Source: an uncultured bacterium (lineage in GTDB: Bacteria; Cyanobacteriota; Vampirovibrionia; Gastranaerophilales; Gastranaerophilaceae). Taken from it: a stretch of DNA of 64,000 nt. The notes beneath the pieces are model-generated. The model searched no databases. It had not been told where the DNA came from and was given only the letters and a program-made list of their open reading frames with translations. A program made the translations under genes and the position numbers. Shown in pieces: positions 8,242 through 15,836 of the stretch; within the stretch, counting starts at the first letter, position 1, and every line of letters starts with the position of its first letter. The DNA lies in assembly GCA_902775025.1 (NCBI GenBank), contig CACYKP010000006.1:1-64000 (forward strand), written 5' to 3'.

Positions 8242-8360
8242 GTGGAAAATGGAAAGTTGAAAATGGAAAATAATTACAAAATGAACAAATTATATTTTGT
8301 CAATTTATTGCGTAGCAATATTAAAAATTTTCCATTTTACATTTCCAATTTTCAATTTAG
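8242..8360. repeat. Long imperfect inverted repeat, GGAAAATTGAAAAT type
   Basis: Bases 8242-8275 are purine-rich runs of GGAAAATGGAAA/TTGAAAA. Bases 8326-8360 are the pyrimidine-rich complement. Together they can fold into a stem of about 30 base pairs around a 50-base AT-rich loop. A second copy of the same type lies between adhE and rex (43212-43290). Confidence 0.65.
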
Positions 8361-8364
8361 ATAT

Positions 8365-8386
8365 ATAGGTCGGGTTTTAGCCTGAC
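8365..8386 (+). repeat. REP hairpin, type 2 variant (ATAG)
   Basis: ATAG precedes GTCGGGTTTTAGCCTGAC, a hairpin with one mismatch that matches the REP pair around RAYT 2. It lies in the leader of hydG. Confidence 0.75.
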
Positions 8387-8402
8387 AATAACTGTAAAGA
8401 AA

Positions 8403-8424
8403 GTAGGCTGGGCATACTTGCCCC
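8403..8424 (+). repeat. REP-like hairpin (GTAG) in the hydG leader
   Basis: GTAG is followed by GCTGGGCATACTTGCCCCAC, whose GGGCA and TGCCC arms pair. It ends six bases before the hydG ribosome site, so it could affect translation or mRNA stability. Confidence 0.55.
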
Positions 8425-8442
8425 ACAACATGAGGTTATAAA

Positions 8443-9888
8443 ATGTACGATAAAAAATCATTAAAAGCGGAAGAATTTATTAATCACGAAGAAGTTTTAA
8501 GAACTTTAGATTACGCAGAAAAAAATAAAAACAATTTGGAATTAATTAATGAGATATTGGAAAAAGCTCGTCCGACTCACGTTGGAAGAGAAACTTTTTG
8601 TAAAGGTTTAACTCACGAAGAGGCTAGTGTTTTACTGGCTTGTGAAGATAAGGGAATTTTGCAAAAAATATATGATTTAGCCCAAGAGATAAAAGAATCT
8701 TTTTACGGTCAAAGAATAGTTATTTTTGCTCCGCTTTATCTATCAAACTATTGTGTAAACGGCTGTGTCTATTGCCCTTATCACAATCAAAATCACCATA
8801 TTCCCCGTAAAAAACTAACTCAAGAGGAAGTCAAAGCAGAAGTTATTGCACTTCAAGATATGGGACATAAACGTCTTGCAATCGAATCAGGTGAAGACCC
8901 TGTTAACAATCCGATTGAATACATTTTAGAATGTATTAATACGATTTATTCAATCAAACACAAAAACGGTGCAATCAGAAGGGTAAATGTAAATATAGCT
9001 GCTACAACAGTTGAAAACTACCGCAAACTAAAAGAAGCAGGAATTGGAACTTATATTCTGTTCCAAGAAACTTACCATAAAGAAAGTTATGAAAAACTTC
9101 ACCCGACAGGACCTAAACACAATTACGCTTACCACACCGAAGCTATGGATAGAGCGATGGAAGGCGGTATAGACGATGTGGGATTGGGAGTTTTGTTTGG
9201 CTTAGAAAGATACAAATATGAGTTTGCGGCACTTTTAATGCATGCAGAACACTTAGAAGCTGTACATGGAGTAGGACCGCACACAATCTCTGTTCCTCGT
9301 GTTAAAAAAGCAGACGACATTGATCCAAATGCATTTGATAACGGAATAGACGATGAAACATTTGCTAAAATTGTTGCACTTACACGTATAGCTGTTCCAT
9401 ATACAGGTATAATTATCTCAACTCGTGAAACTCAAACTGTCAGAGAAAAACTTCTTCAACTTGGAGTTTCACAGGTTTCAGGAGCTTCAAGAACTTCTGT
9501 TGGCGGTTATACAGAGGAAGAAAGACCTGTTGAAACAGAACAATTTGACGTATCTGACCAAAGAACTTTAGACGAAGTCGTAAGATGGCTTATGGAAAGA
9601 GGACACATTCCTTCATTCTGCACGGCTTGTTATAGAGAAGGAAGAACCGGTGACAGATTCATGTCTCTATGTAAAACAGGACAAATTCAAAACTGCTGTC
9701 AGCCTAACGCTTTGATAACACTAAAAGAATTCTTGATGGATTACGCAAGCGAAGAAACAAAGAAAATCGGTGAAGAATTTATCAAAAAGGAACTTGATAA
9801 AATCCAAGGGGTAAATGAAGCTGTTTATAAAGCACTCACTAATAACCTCAAAGAAATCGAAAACGGCAAACGTGATTTCAGATTTTAG
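8443..9888 (+). CDS. hydG: [FeFe] hydrogenase H-cluster maturase HydG
   Basis: HydG is a radical SAM tyrosine lyase that makes CO and cyanide for the H-cluster iron site. The radical SAM motif is CVNGCVYC (Cys104, Cys108, Cys111). The C-terminal auxiliary-cluster motif that separates HydG from ThiH is complete: Cys393-x2-Cys396-x22-Cys419 (CTACYREGRTGDRF...CC). The 481 residues are normal length. The ATG at 8443 has GAGG upstream. It sits between the TM1266-type regulator and hydF/hydE, with an 850-base interruption before hydF that holds an oppositely oriented gene. The partner hydrogenase HydA is not next to it. Confidence 0.97.
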   Translation: MYDKKSLKAEEFINHEEVLRTLDYAEKNKNNLELINEILEKARPTHVGRETFCKGLTHEEASVLLACEDKGILQKIYDLAQEIKESFYGQRIVIFAPLYLSNYCVNGCVYCPYHNQNHHIPRKKLTQEEVKAEVIALQDMGHKRLAIESGEDPVNNPIEYILECINTIYSIKHKNGAIRRVNVNIAATTVENYRKLKEAGIGTYILFQETYHKESYEKLHPTGPKHNYAYHTEAMDRAMEGGIDDVGLGVLFGLERYKYEFAALLMHAEHLEAVHGVGPHTISVPRVKKADDIDPNAFDNGIDDETFAKIVALTRIAVPYTGIIISTRETQTVREKLLQLGVSQVSGASRTSVGGYTEEERPVETEQFDVSDQRTLDEVVRWLMERGHIPSFCTACYREGRTGDRFMSLCKTGQIQNCCQPNALITLKEFLMDYASEETKKIGEEFIKKELDKIQGVNEAVYKALTNNLKEIENGKRDFRF

Positions 9889-9904
9889 AGTGAGAAATGT
9901 ATTA

Positions 9905-9928
9905 AAGGTGCGTCAAACGACGCACCTT
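9905..9928. terminator. Type-1 REP-like hairpin after hydG, probable terminator
   Basis: AAGGTGCGTC-AAAC-GACGCACCTT is a perfect 10-base-pair stem followed by a T-rich tract. It has the type-1 REP core but no GTAG/CTAC, and sits 16 bases after the hydG stop. It may be a REP turned terminator. Confidence 0.6.
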
Positions 9929-9941
9929 AATTTTATTTATT

Positions 9942-9965
9942 GTTGGGGTGGAAACCCCAACCTAC
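9942..9965 (-). repeat. REP-like hairpin (GTAG, minus orientation)
   Basis: GTTGGGGTGGAAACCCCAAC (9942-9961) is followed by CTAC. Read on the minus strand this is GTAG plus hairpin, the common layout in this window, with a third hairpin sequence. Confidence 0.65.
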
Positions 9966-9970
9966 GTAAC

Positions 9971-10306
9971 TTACATAACTATATCCATTGCATCATTCAT
10001 TAATCCTTCAGTATTATTTTTACTATCTCTTAATGCACTGGATAAGTTGTTCAATTTTTCAAGTACGTGTTTTGCACCCTTGAATTTTAAAAAGCTAAGT
10101 GACTCTATTGCATCAGCTAACAATAAACAAATCGTTTTGGTATTTTTATCATCTATTGTTATATGTTGCATAGTATTTCTAGCAAACGATAATATTGCCT
10201 GTGCTTCTTCAGGTCTATCGATTGCTGTATCAGATTTGCCGCCTTTTTTCATGTCGCTTAATGTTTGCAAAATTTCTTTTCTTCCTGTCACATCAATCGT
10301 TGTCAT
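9971..10306 (-). CDS. Small helical protein, function unknown
   Basis: This 111-residue, mostly alpha-helical, soluble protein matches no family I know. It starts MTTIDVTGRKE and has no signal peptide or membrane segment. The reading frame on the opposite strand is slightly longer but has unnatural Ser/Phe-rich composition. The minus-strand frame has a clear AAGGAG ribosome site eight bases before its ATG and is chosen. Upstream, about 40-110 bases from the start, is a block shared almost base for base with the region upstream of the gene at 14966-15610, including a TTCTA pentamer run. The two genes are probably co-regulated. Confidence 0.65.
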   Translation of the reverse strand: MTTIDVTGRKEILQTLSDMKKGGKSDTAIDRPEEAQAILSFARNTMQHITIDDKNTKTICLLLADAIESLSFLKFKGAKHVLEKLNNLSSALRDSKNNTEGLMNDAMDIVM

Positions 10307-10345
10307 ACTACTTTCTCCTTTTTTATACTTGTATTTCTCTCTTGT

Positions 10346-10416
10346 GTATATAAAGTATTTAAAGAAGAAATAATTGCCTATAGTTTTTCTATTCTATTCT
10401 ATTCTACTCGGCATTA
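10346..10416 (-). promoter_or_regulatory. Shared promoter block with (TTCTA)4 repeat, copy A
   Basis: About 70 bases upstream of the gene at 9971-10306 match 15648-15722 closely, including AAAGTATTTAAAGAAGAAAT. Both blocks contain a pentamer run followed by TCGGCATTAT. Copy A has four TTCTA units (10387-10406) and copy B has five, so the spacing differs by one unit. It probably carries the promoter, read leftward. Confidence 0.6.
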
Positions 10417-10504
10417 TACTTGAATTTCAGCCTTAAAAAACTCGTCTTTACAATTTGTAACAATTGCTGTTTTATGGTAAGTTTTAATTACAATAAAAGA
10501 AAGA

Positions 10505-10738
10505 ATAGATTATAATGATATTCAAATTGATGAATTCTCAATATACGACTTATATTCAGAATTAGCAACATATAAAAAGTCATCCGGCAGTCCCTCTACG
10601 GCTTCTGCAAAAAATAATCCTGTGACCTTCCGTAGCCATTACCGAATGACTAATTATAGTTTTTACGATTTAATAGAGTTTGTCAAGGTTAGTATTAAAA
10701 AGAGCAATGACGAATTTATAAATAAAAGAGGTTATTAA
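10505..10738 (+). pseudogene. Open frame without start codon upstream of hydF
   Basis: A frame of about 77 codons reads without stops from before 10505 to TAA at 10736-10738, one base before the hydF ATG. It encodes a plausible, acidic-then-basic sequence (for example DEFSIYDLYSELATYKK and YSFYDLIEFVKVSIKK). It has no ATG, GTG or TTG at its start, and I do not recognise it. It may be the C-terminal remnant of a decayed gene, or a gene using a rare start. Codon use resembles that of neighbouring genes. Confidence 0.35.
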
Positions 10739-10739
10739 A

Positions 10740-11942
10740 ATGAATCTGACAAAATCCGAAAGACCGCATATATCATTCTTTGGCTGTACAAACAGCGGGA
10801 AATCCAGCTTAGTTAATGCTGTTACTAATCAAGCATTATCGGTTGTATCTGACATAAAAGGCACAACAACCGATGCAGTACAAAAGTCAATGGAAATTTT
10901 ACCTCTAGGCCCTGTTGTTATTATTGATACAGCGGGAGTAAACGATGAAGGAAAATTAGGAGAACTCAGGATTGATGCAACCAAAAGGATTTTAGACAAA
11001 ACAGATATTGCAGTTCTTGTTATTGATTCAACTGTAGGAATGCAAAATGAAGATTTTGAATTGATTAAAGAATTCAAAGAAAGAAAAATCCCATATCTAT
11101 TTGTTTGGAATAAGTGTGATTTAGCCACGTCAGTTGACACCTCACCCCACCCCTCTCCTCAAGGAGAGGGAGCTTGCTTGTTTGTTTCCGCTAAAACAGG
11201 CAAAGGAGTAAATGAGTTAAAAGAAGCTTTAGGACAGATTTTGAAAGAAAATAAAAACGAAAAATTTATCATTAAAGACCGGCTTCAACAAGGAGATATT
11301 GTTATTCTTGTTATTCCTATTGATGAATCCGCTCCAAAAGGCAGAATAATTCTTCCTCAGCAAAATGTATTAAGAGAATGTCTAGACGCTCACGCAACTG
11401 CTATTTGTTGTCAAGTAGAAGAACTTTCATCAATCTTAAATTCATTTACCCCCAAATTCGTTATAACAGATTCTCAAGCGTTCAACAAAGTAAAAGAGAT
11501 TGTTCCTGAAAACATTATTCTTACTTCATTTTCAATATTAATGGCTAACTATAAAGGCAGTCTTGAAACACTTTTAAACGGTGCTGAAACAATCTCCGCT
11601 CTCAAAGACGGAGATAAAGTTCTTATATCAGAAGGTTGTACTCATCACAGACAATGCAACGATATAGGAACCGTTAAACTGCCTAATTGGATTAAAAAAT
11701 TTACAGAAAAAAATATTGATTTTGATTTTACTCAAGGCGGAGAATTTCCAAATGATTTGAGCAAATACAAACTTATTATTCACTGCGGAGGGTGTATGCT
11801 TAATGAAGCGGAGATGAAGTCAAGAATTAAATACGCAAAAGAAGAAGGGATTCCGATTGTTAACTACGGTATGACAATAGCTTATATGAACGGAATTTTA
11901 GACAGAGCATTAGAAATTTTCAGAGGTAAAAACATTGAATAA
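10740..11942 (+). CDS. hydF: [FeFe] hydrogenase H-cluster maturation GTPase HydF
   Basis: HydF is the GTPase scaffold that assembles and delivers the diiron subcluster to HydA. The GTPase domain has the P-loop GCTNSGKSS (residues 15-23), DTAG (63-66), NKCD (124-127) and SAK (150-152). The C-terminal cluster-binding part has CTHH (Cys300, His302) and HCGGC (Cys349, Cys352). Between NKCD and SAK is an unusual Pro/Ser/Gly-rich stretch, about residues 133-145 (TSPHPSPQGEGA), encoded by a perfect DNA palindrome. This looks like an in-frame insertion of a repeat. The gene overlaps hydE by eight bases. Start ATG 10740 follows an AAGAGG ribosome site. Confidence 0.96.
   Translation: MNLTKSERPHISFFGCTNSGKSSLVNAVTNQALSVVSDIKGTTTDAVQKSMEILPLGPVVIIDTAGVNDEGKLGELRIDATKRILDKTDIAVLVIDSTVGMQNEDFELIKEFKERKIPYLFVWNKCDLATSVDTSPHPSPQGEGACLFVSAKTGKGVNELKEALGQILKENKNEKFIIKDRLQQGDIVILVIPIDESAPKGRIILPQQNVLRECLDAHATAICCQVEELSSILNSFTPKFVITDSQAFNKVKEIVPENIILTSFSILMANYKGSLETLLNGAETISALKDGDKVLISEGCTHHRQCNDIGTVKLPNWIKKFTEKNIDFDFTQGGEFPNDLSKYKLIIHCGGCMLNEAEMKSRIKYAKEEGIPIVNYGMTIAYMNGILDRALEIFRGKNIE
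11151..11170 (+). repeat. Palindromic element inside the hydF coding frame
   Basis: CCCTCTCCTCAAGGAGAGGG is a perfect inverted repeat with a two-base centre, preceded by CACCCCACC. It is translated as part of HydF. A related CTCTCC-GGAGAG element lies between scpB and scpA at about 21711-21800. Confidence 0.7.
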
Positions 11943-12921
11943 AGAAGAACTGATCAATATTTTATCTGATAACACAAAAAACGAATGGCTTTTTAAAGAA
12001 GCTGACAGGGTTCGTCATGAAAATGTCGGGGATGAAGTTCACCTTAGAGGCTTAATAGAATTCTCAAACATTTGCAAGCGTCAATGCAAATATTGTGGTC
12101 TAAGAAGTGCAAACAAAGAGATAGAAAGATATCGTATTCTAAAAGACGAAATATTAACCTATGTTCAAAGTGCAGTAAATATGGGATATCGAACAGTTGT
12201 TCTTCAATCTGGGGAAGATGAATATTATAACACAGATAAAATGGTTGAAATAATTCGTGAGATTAAAAAGTTTGATGTTGCTTTGACTCTGAGTATCGGT
12301 GAAAAAACTTATGATGAATTTAAAGCGTTTAAAAATGCAGGTGCAGACAGGTATCTTATAAGAATAGAAACTACAGACAAAAAACTTTACGAAGCAATGC
12401 ATCCCCATGCCAGCTTTGAAAACCGTGTAAGATGCCTATATGATTTAAAATCTTTAGGGTTTGAAACAGGCTCTGGCTGTCTTGTAGGACTTCCTAATCA
12501 AACTATAGAATCTCTAGCTGACGATATCTTATTTTTCAAAGAGCTTGATGCAGATATGATAGGAATAGGACCTTTTATACCGCATGAACAAACCCCTTTA
12601 AAAAATGCTCAAAAAGGTGATTTTTGGCTCGCCTTAAAGGTTATGGCTCTTACAAGAATTAATCTTCCTAACATAAACATTCCGGCAACTACCGCTATGG
12701 AAACATTAAATCCAAACGGCAGAATAATCGCACTCCAAAGCGGAGCTAATGTTGTCATGCCAAATGTAACAAGTAAAGAATACCGTGCAAAATATGAGAT
12801 TTACCCGGGGAAAATCTGTATAAATGAAAACCCTGAACAATGCAGAGGGTGTATTGAAGGTAAAATTAAAGCAATCGGAAGAACAATAAGCAAAGCTAAA
12901 GGGTTCCGACACAGGAATTAA
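11935..12921 (+). CDS. hydE: [FeFe] hydrogenase H-cluster maturase HydE
   Basis: HydE is a radical SAM enzyme in assembly of the H-cluster diiron subcluster, probably supplying part of the dithiolate-bridged iron precursor. The radical SAM motif is CKRQCKYC (Cys47, Cys51, Cys54), followed by GLRSAN as in the HydE/BioB-like family. The 328 residues are close to family length. The start is TTG at 11935, eight bases inside hydF, with AGAGG nine bases upstream. Together these suggest translational coupling to hydF. A C-terminal CRGCIEGK stretch may bind an extra cluster; that is inference. Confidence 0.95.
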   Translation: MNKEELINILSDNTKNEWLFKEADRVRHENVGDEVHLRGLIEFSNICKRQCKYCGLRSANKEIERYRILKDEILTYVQSAVNMGYRTVVLQSGEDEYYNTDKMVEIIREIKKFDVALTLSIGEKTYDEFKAFKNAGADRYLIRIETTDKKLYEAMHPHASFENRVRCLYDLKSLGFETGSGCLVGLPNQTIESLADDILFFKELDADMIGIGPFIPHEQTPLKNAQKGDFWLALKVMALTRINLPNINIPATTAMETLNPNGRIIALQSGANVVMPNVTSKEYRAKYEIYPGKICINENPEQCRGCIEGKIKAIGRTISKAKGFRHRN

Positions 12922-12949
12922 ATTTGCAGTTCATTTTATTGCGGCATTA

Positions 12950-14218
12950 TTATGCAGCTATTTTACTGTATCTATATTGGTTAATTTTGTTTTCAATGAT
13001 TTTTACTGCTCTTGATAAAAATCCTTCTTTTTCAGGTTGATTATTGTACAATCTTACAATTCTTGCTTTCCCTCTTATCGGTGTTTTGGGAGTAAAGAAC
13101 GGATTTTCAAGTTCAGCTATCAAAGCTGTTTTCCTTTCTTCACCGCTTGATGTTTCTATAATTCGTTTTGCATTATTAAAGAAAATATTTGCTTTCTTAA
13201 GCGGTGTTGTTTCAAGAACCTCGTTTAATTCGGCAACAGAGCCGATTTTTAAATCTTTTGCCACTGCTTTTTGGAGAAACTTTTTAGCATCTTCATTCGT
13301 ATCAATTTTGTCAAAAAGAATTTTCATCTCTTTAATATCTGCAGTTTTATCCGCAGAAGGACGTTTAAACATCTCCATTACACCCTGTCTTAACTTTGCA
13401 TTATCATGGTTTAGGGTTGAATACATTTCAACTACAACATTTTGAGTAGCCTCTTTAGGTGTTTTCTTCTTTGGCATAAAGTTTTCAACAAAAGCCTTTA
13501 AGAAGTTACCCCTTTCCTGTGTATAAGCCTCCTGTAAATTACTTGTTTTACCCGCCATCGCTACACCGATTGTTTTCTTTTTCATTAACTTGCTTACAGC
13601 ATATTGAGCATCCGAACGGGTTTTGCTGTATCTTCCCGTTTCTATAAGTTCGTCCAAATTTTTTACTGCATCTTTATTATCCGCGTGAAGTTTTAGATAT
13701 GATGTATAGTTTTGCGGTTTATTTATATACATTATCCTATTTTTTGATGAAAGCATATCAATAATTAATTTTGACGGATTGGAACTGTCTTTTAAAATAT
13801 CGTGCTGCATATTTTCAACAAATTCTAAACTTTTCTCATCACGGGCAAGTGAAAAAATCTTCTCTAAACTTTCAAAAGAATCCGTACTTCTTGAAACAAT
13901 ATTCATATGAGCAGGCAGAGGTTTATCTACCATGGAATAAATGTTTAGAATATGATCAGAATCCTCTTTTATTCCGTAAAAGTTTTGTTTGTGATATTTA
14001 TTTGCCATTGTTCTTAAGAAGTTAAATTGCTTAACATCAGCATTTTCAGTCATTTTTGCAAGTCTTGAAGTTGGCTGACCTATCATACCACCCAATTTGT
14101 AACAAGCTTCTTGCATATATTTATACTGCTTAGAATTATTTTTGTTTTTTAATAAAAAACTGCTTAATGGTTTTCCGTAAAAAGATTGATTGGAATTGTT
14201 TAGTTTATTAATATGCAT
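12950..14218 (-). CDS. Large lineage-specific protein with N-terminal F-x-G motif
   Basis: This 422-residue basic protein has no recognised domain. Near its start is an Asn-rich segment with SFYGK (residues 12-16), like the FNGK and FKSK motifs of other unplaced proteins here. The body is charged and predicted helical by eye, with no signal peptide or membrane segment, and a Lys/Arg-rich end. The AGGAGAT ribosome site supports ATG 14218. A promoter candidate AGCAAA-N18-TTATAT lies upstream. It is convergent with hydE. It could be a structural or effector protein; nothing in the sequence decides this. Confidence 0.7.
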   Translation of the reverse strand: MHINKLNNSNQSFYGKPLSSFLLKNKNNSKQYKYMQEACYKLGGMIGQPTSRLAKMTENADVKQFNFLRTMANKYHKQNFYGIKEDSDHILNIYSMVDKPLPAHMNIVSRSTDSFESLEKIFSLARDEKSLEFVENMQHDILKDSSNPSKLIIDMLSSKNRIMYINKPQNYTSYLKLHADNKDAVKNLDELIETGRYSKTRSDAQYAVSKLMKKKTIGVAMAGKTSNLQEAYTQERGNFLKAFVENFMPKKKTPKEATQNVVVEMYSTLNHDNAKLRQGVMEMFKRPSADKTADIKEMKILFDKIDTNEDAKKFLQKAVAKDLKIGSVAELNEVLETTPLKKANIFFNNAKRIIETSSGEERKTALIAELENPFFTPKTPIRGKARIVRLYNNQPEKEGFLSRAVKIIENKINQYRYSKIAA

Positions 14219-14329
14219 ATTTATATCTCCTGCCCATATAAAAACGTGTAAAAATAAAATTTGCTACCTTTTTATATTATACAAAAAAATAAAAACATTA
14301 GCAGTAATCTATATAGAATTTACAGGTTC

Positions 14330-14358
14330 TTTACAATAAAAAATATCTTATATATAAT
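14330..14358 (+). promoter_or_regulatory. Promoter of tRNA-Ser
   Basis: TTTACA (14330-14335) and TATAAT (14353-14358) are 17 bases apart, ending 14 bases before the tRNA. This is close to consensus. Confidence 0.75.
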
Positions 14359-14372
14359 GGAGTAGCAACTAA

Positions 14373-14459
14373 AGAGGGGTGTCCGAGCGGTTGATGGTGC
14401 AATCTTGGAAGGGTTGTGTAGGGCTTGCTCTACCGTGGGTTCGAATCCCATCCCCTCTG
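14373..14459 (+). tRNA. tRNA-Ser (anticodon GGA)
   Basis: The acceptor stem pairs AGAGGGG with CCCCTCT, discriminator G. The anticodon arm is CAATC-TTGGAAG-GGTTG, giving anticodon GGA for UCC/UCU codons. The long variable arm (GTAGGG/CTCTAC) and the T arm GTGGG-TTCGAAT-CCCAT are those of a serine tRNA. CCA is not encoded. The 500 bases after it hold no gene but many repeats. Confidence 0.95.
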
Positions 14460-14741
14460 TTTTTATAACCAACTAAATAAATTATTAGGAGTTGTTGTTA
14501 CTACCTTTTTTCAGGACATTTGGTCGGAAGGGGTAGATATTTTTAATTGGCAAGATAGCCAATTTTAGTAAATATTAGCGATTTTGTGTGGTCGGAAATT
14601 GCCTGTGTCAAATTACCCCAAATGTCCATTTTGTGTCCCCAAAATTCCATTTTAAGAATTTTGAAAGGGTAAATATTTGGCTCAAATACCGACAAAATCT
14701 AAATCATACAAAAGGACAAAAATAGGTAATTTGAAATATTT

Positions 14742-14763
14742 CGTGCATTTTAATGCACGCTAC
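14742..14763 (-). repeat. REP-like hairpin (GTAG, minus orientation)
   Basis: CGTGCATTTTAATGCACG is a perfect 18-base palindrome followed by CTAC. It splits two direct repeats of a 45-base sequence. Confidence 0.65.
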
Positions 14764-14819
14764 AAACTAAATCACACAAAAGAACAATGATAGGTAATTT
14801 AAAAATTTGATTTCTAAAA

Positions 14820-14884
14820 ATAGGTCGGGCTTTAGCCCGACACATATTTTAATTTCATTTTTGACGGGTTAAAACCCGTCCTAT
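14820..14884. repeat. REPIN-like inverted pair of ATAG hairpins
   Basis: ATAG plus GTCGGGCTTTAGCCCGAC (14820-14841) is followed after 21 bases by GACGGGTTAAAACCCGTC plus CTAT (14863-14884). The two REPs face each other, the layout of REPIN elements mobilised by RAYTs. The sequence type is that of RAYT 2. Confidence 0.75.
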
Positions 14885-14965
14885 TTACTATCTTAAATCA
14901 GGAAATGAAAGATATATTTTTAAAGTTTTTATTGCATCCGAATAAATTTAAGTTTGGAAAAGCAA

Positions 14966-15610
14966 TTACATTGTATAGTCAAAATATTTCCCAGGTTTAC
15001 CAACTAAGTCTTTACAAGTACTTCTATATCTTCCTTCTTCGTCTTGACCATTTACAGTATGTTTTTTATTTATATTTTTAACAATATCATCCATAATTTT
15101 TACATCAGATTTTGAAAATGTTTGATTATTAATAAGTTGTTCTAAATTTTTTGCATCATTTTCTTGACCAATATTATGAAGATATGTCATTAATTTTGTA
15201 GCTAAATCTCTGATAACTTCATTTTTCTCTTTATATTTATATTCAGTTCTCAATTGCTCAAAAATACCATCGCCATTATAAATAATAAAAGCATCTATCC
15301 AATTATTTGAATCATAGCCATTTAGAAAAGCTTCTATGTTGTTTTCATTAACTGATTCTTTAATAAAATTCGTTACAAAATGTTGATCAAGATTATCAGT
15401 ATTCCCTATTAATTTTTCTGCAACAGTATAACCTAATGAAAATATTGTTTTTTCGTTTTTTGAATGTTTTCCTAATATTCTTTTTTCATATAATGAAACG
15501 TCTACGCTTGACAGTTTACCATCTTTTTTGCCATCAAAACTATCAACCTTGTCAAACATTGCATAATCTGTTGCTTTTTCTCTGCTCATTCCAACATAAA
15601 AATTTGTCAT
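14966..15610 (-). CDS. Protein with EF-hand-like calcium loop
   Basis: This 214-residue protein has no named family that I recognise. Near the N-terminus DSFDGKKDGKLSSVDV (about residues 23-38) resembles a calcium-binding EF-hand or dockerin-type loop. The rest is charged and helical. The start is set at ATG 15610 because GAGGAG lies just upstream; a longer frame to 15655 has no ribosome site. Its upstream block, with five TTCTA units, is shared with the gene at 9971-10306. No signal peptide is visible. Calcium binding is inferred from the loop only. Confidence 0.6.
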   Translation of the reverse strand: MTNFYVGMSREKATDYAMFDKVDSFDGKKDGKLSSVDVSLYEKRILGKHSKNEKTIFSLGYTVAEKLIGNTDNLDQHFVTNFIKESVNENNIEAFLNGYDSNNWIDAFIIYNGDGIFEQLRTEYKYKEKNEVIRDLATKLMTYLHNIGQENDAKNLEQLINNQTFSKSDVKIMDDIVKNINKKHTVNGQDEEGRYRSTCKDLVGKPGKYFDYTM

Positions 15611-15647
15611 AATTTTTCTCCTCGTTTTTACTACTTTACGCTTATGC

Positions 15648-15722
15648 ATATACAAAGTATTTAAAGAAGAAATAATTGCTTACAATTTTTCTATTCTATT
15701 CTATTCTATTCTATTCGGCATT
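15648..15722 (-). promoter_or_regulatory. Shared promoter block with (TTCTA)5 repeat, copy B
   Basis: This block matches copy A at 10346-10416 over about 70 bases. It has five TTCTA units (15689-15713) followed by TTCGGCATTAT. It lies upstream of the EF-hand-like protein gene and is read leftward. Confidence 0.6.
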
Positions 15723-15790
15723 ATGATTGGTTTTAAGCCAATTGTAAAGATTTTTATTTTTGCTTAACAATATTAAGATTTGTTAAGCTC

Positions 15791-15812
15791 ATAGGTCGGG
15801 TTTTAACCCGAC
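15791..15812 (+). repeat. REP hairpin, type 2, left copy beside RAYT 2
   Basis: ATAG plus the perfect palindrome GTCGGGTTTTAACCCGAC. The identical 22 bases occur in inverse orientation at 16379-16400, enclosing RAYT 2. Confidence 0.85.
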
Positions 15813-15836
15813 AAATACCTATTGTATAATATTAGA

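Larger units (their letters stand above)
14460..14965. other. Gene-free repeat-rich stretch after tRNA-Ser
   Basis: No convincing coding frame is present in these 506 bases. The stretch holds a direct repeat of about 45 bases (14691-14737 and 14762-14805, both containing AGGTAATTT), an intervening GTAG hairpin, and a paired REPIN-like element. It may be the worn remnant of an element that used the tRNA as a target, but no integrase or clear attachment site is seen. Confidence 0.5.

Noticed and set aside
9948-10373. Plus-strand frame overlapping the small helical protein gene
   Set aside because: It is longer but has a Ser/Phe-rich antisense composition and no ribosome site, whereas the minus-strand frame has AAGGAG and normal composition.
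14460-14965. Integrated element at tRNA-Ser
   Set aside because: No integrase, no copy of the tRNA 3' end and no cargo gene; only repeats remain.
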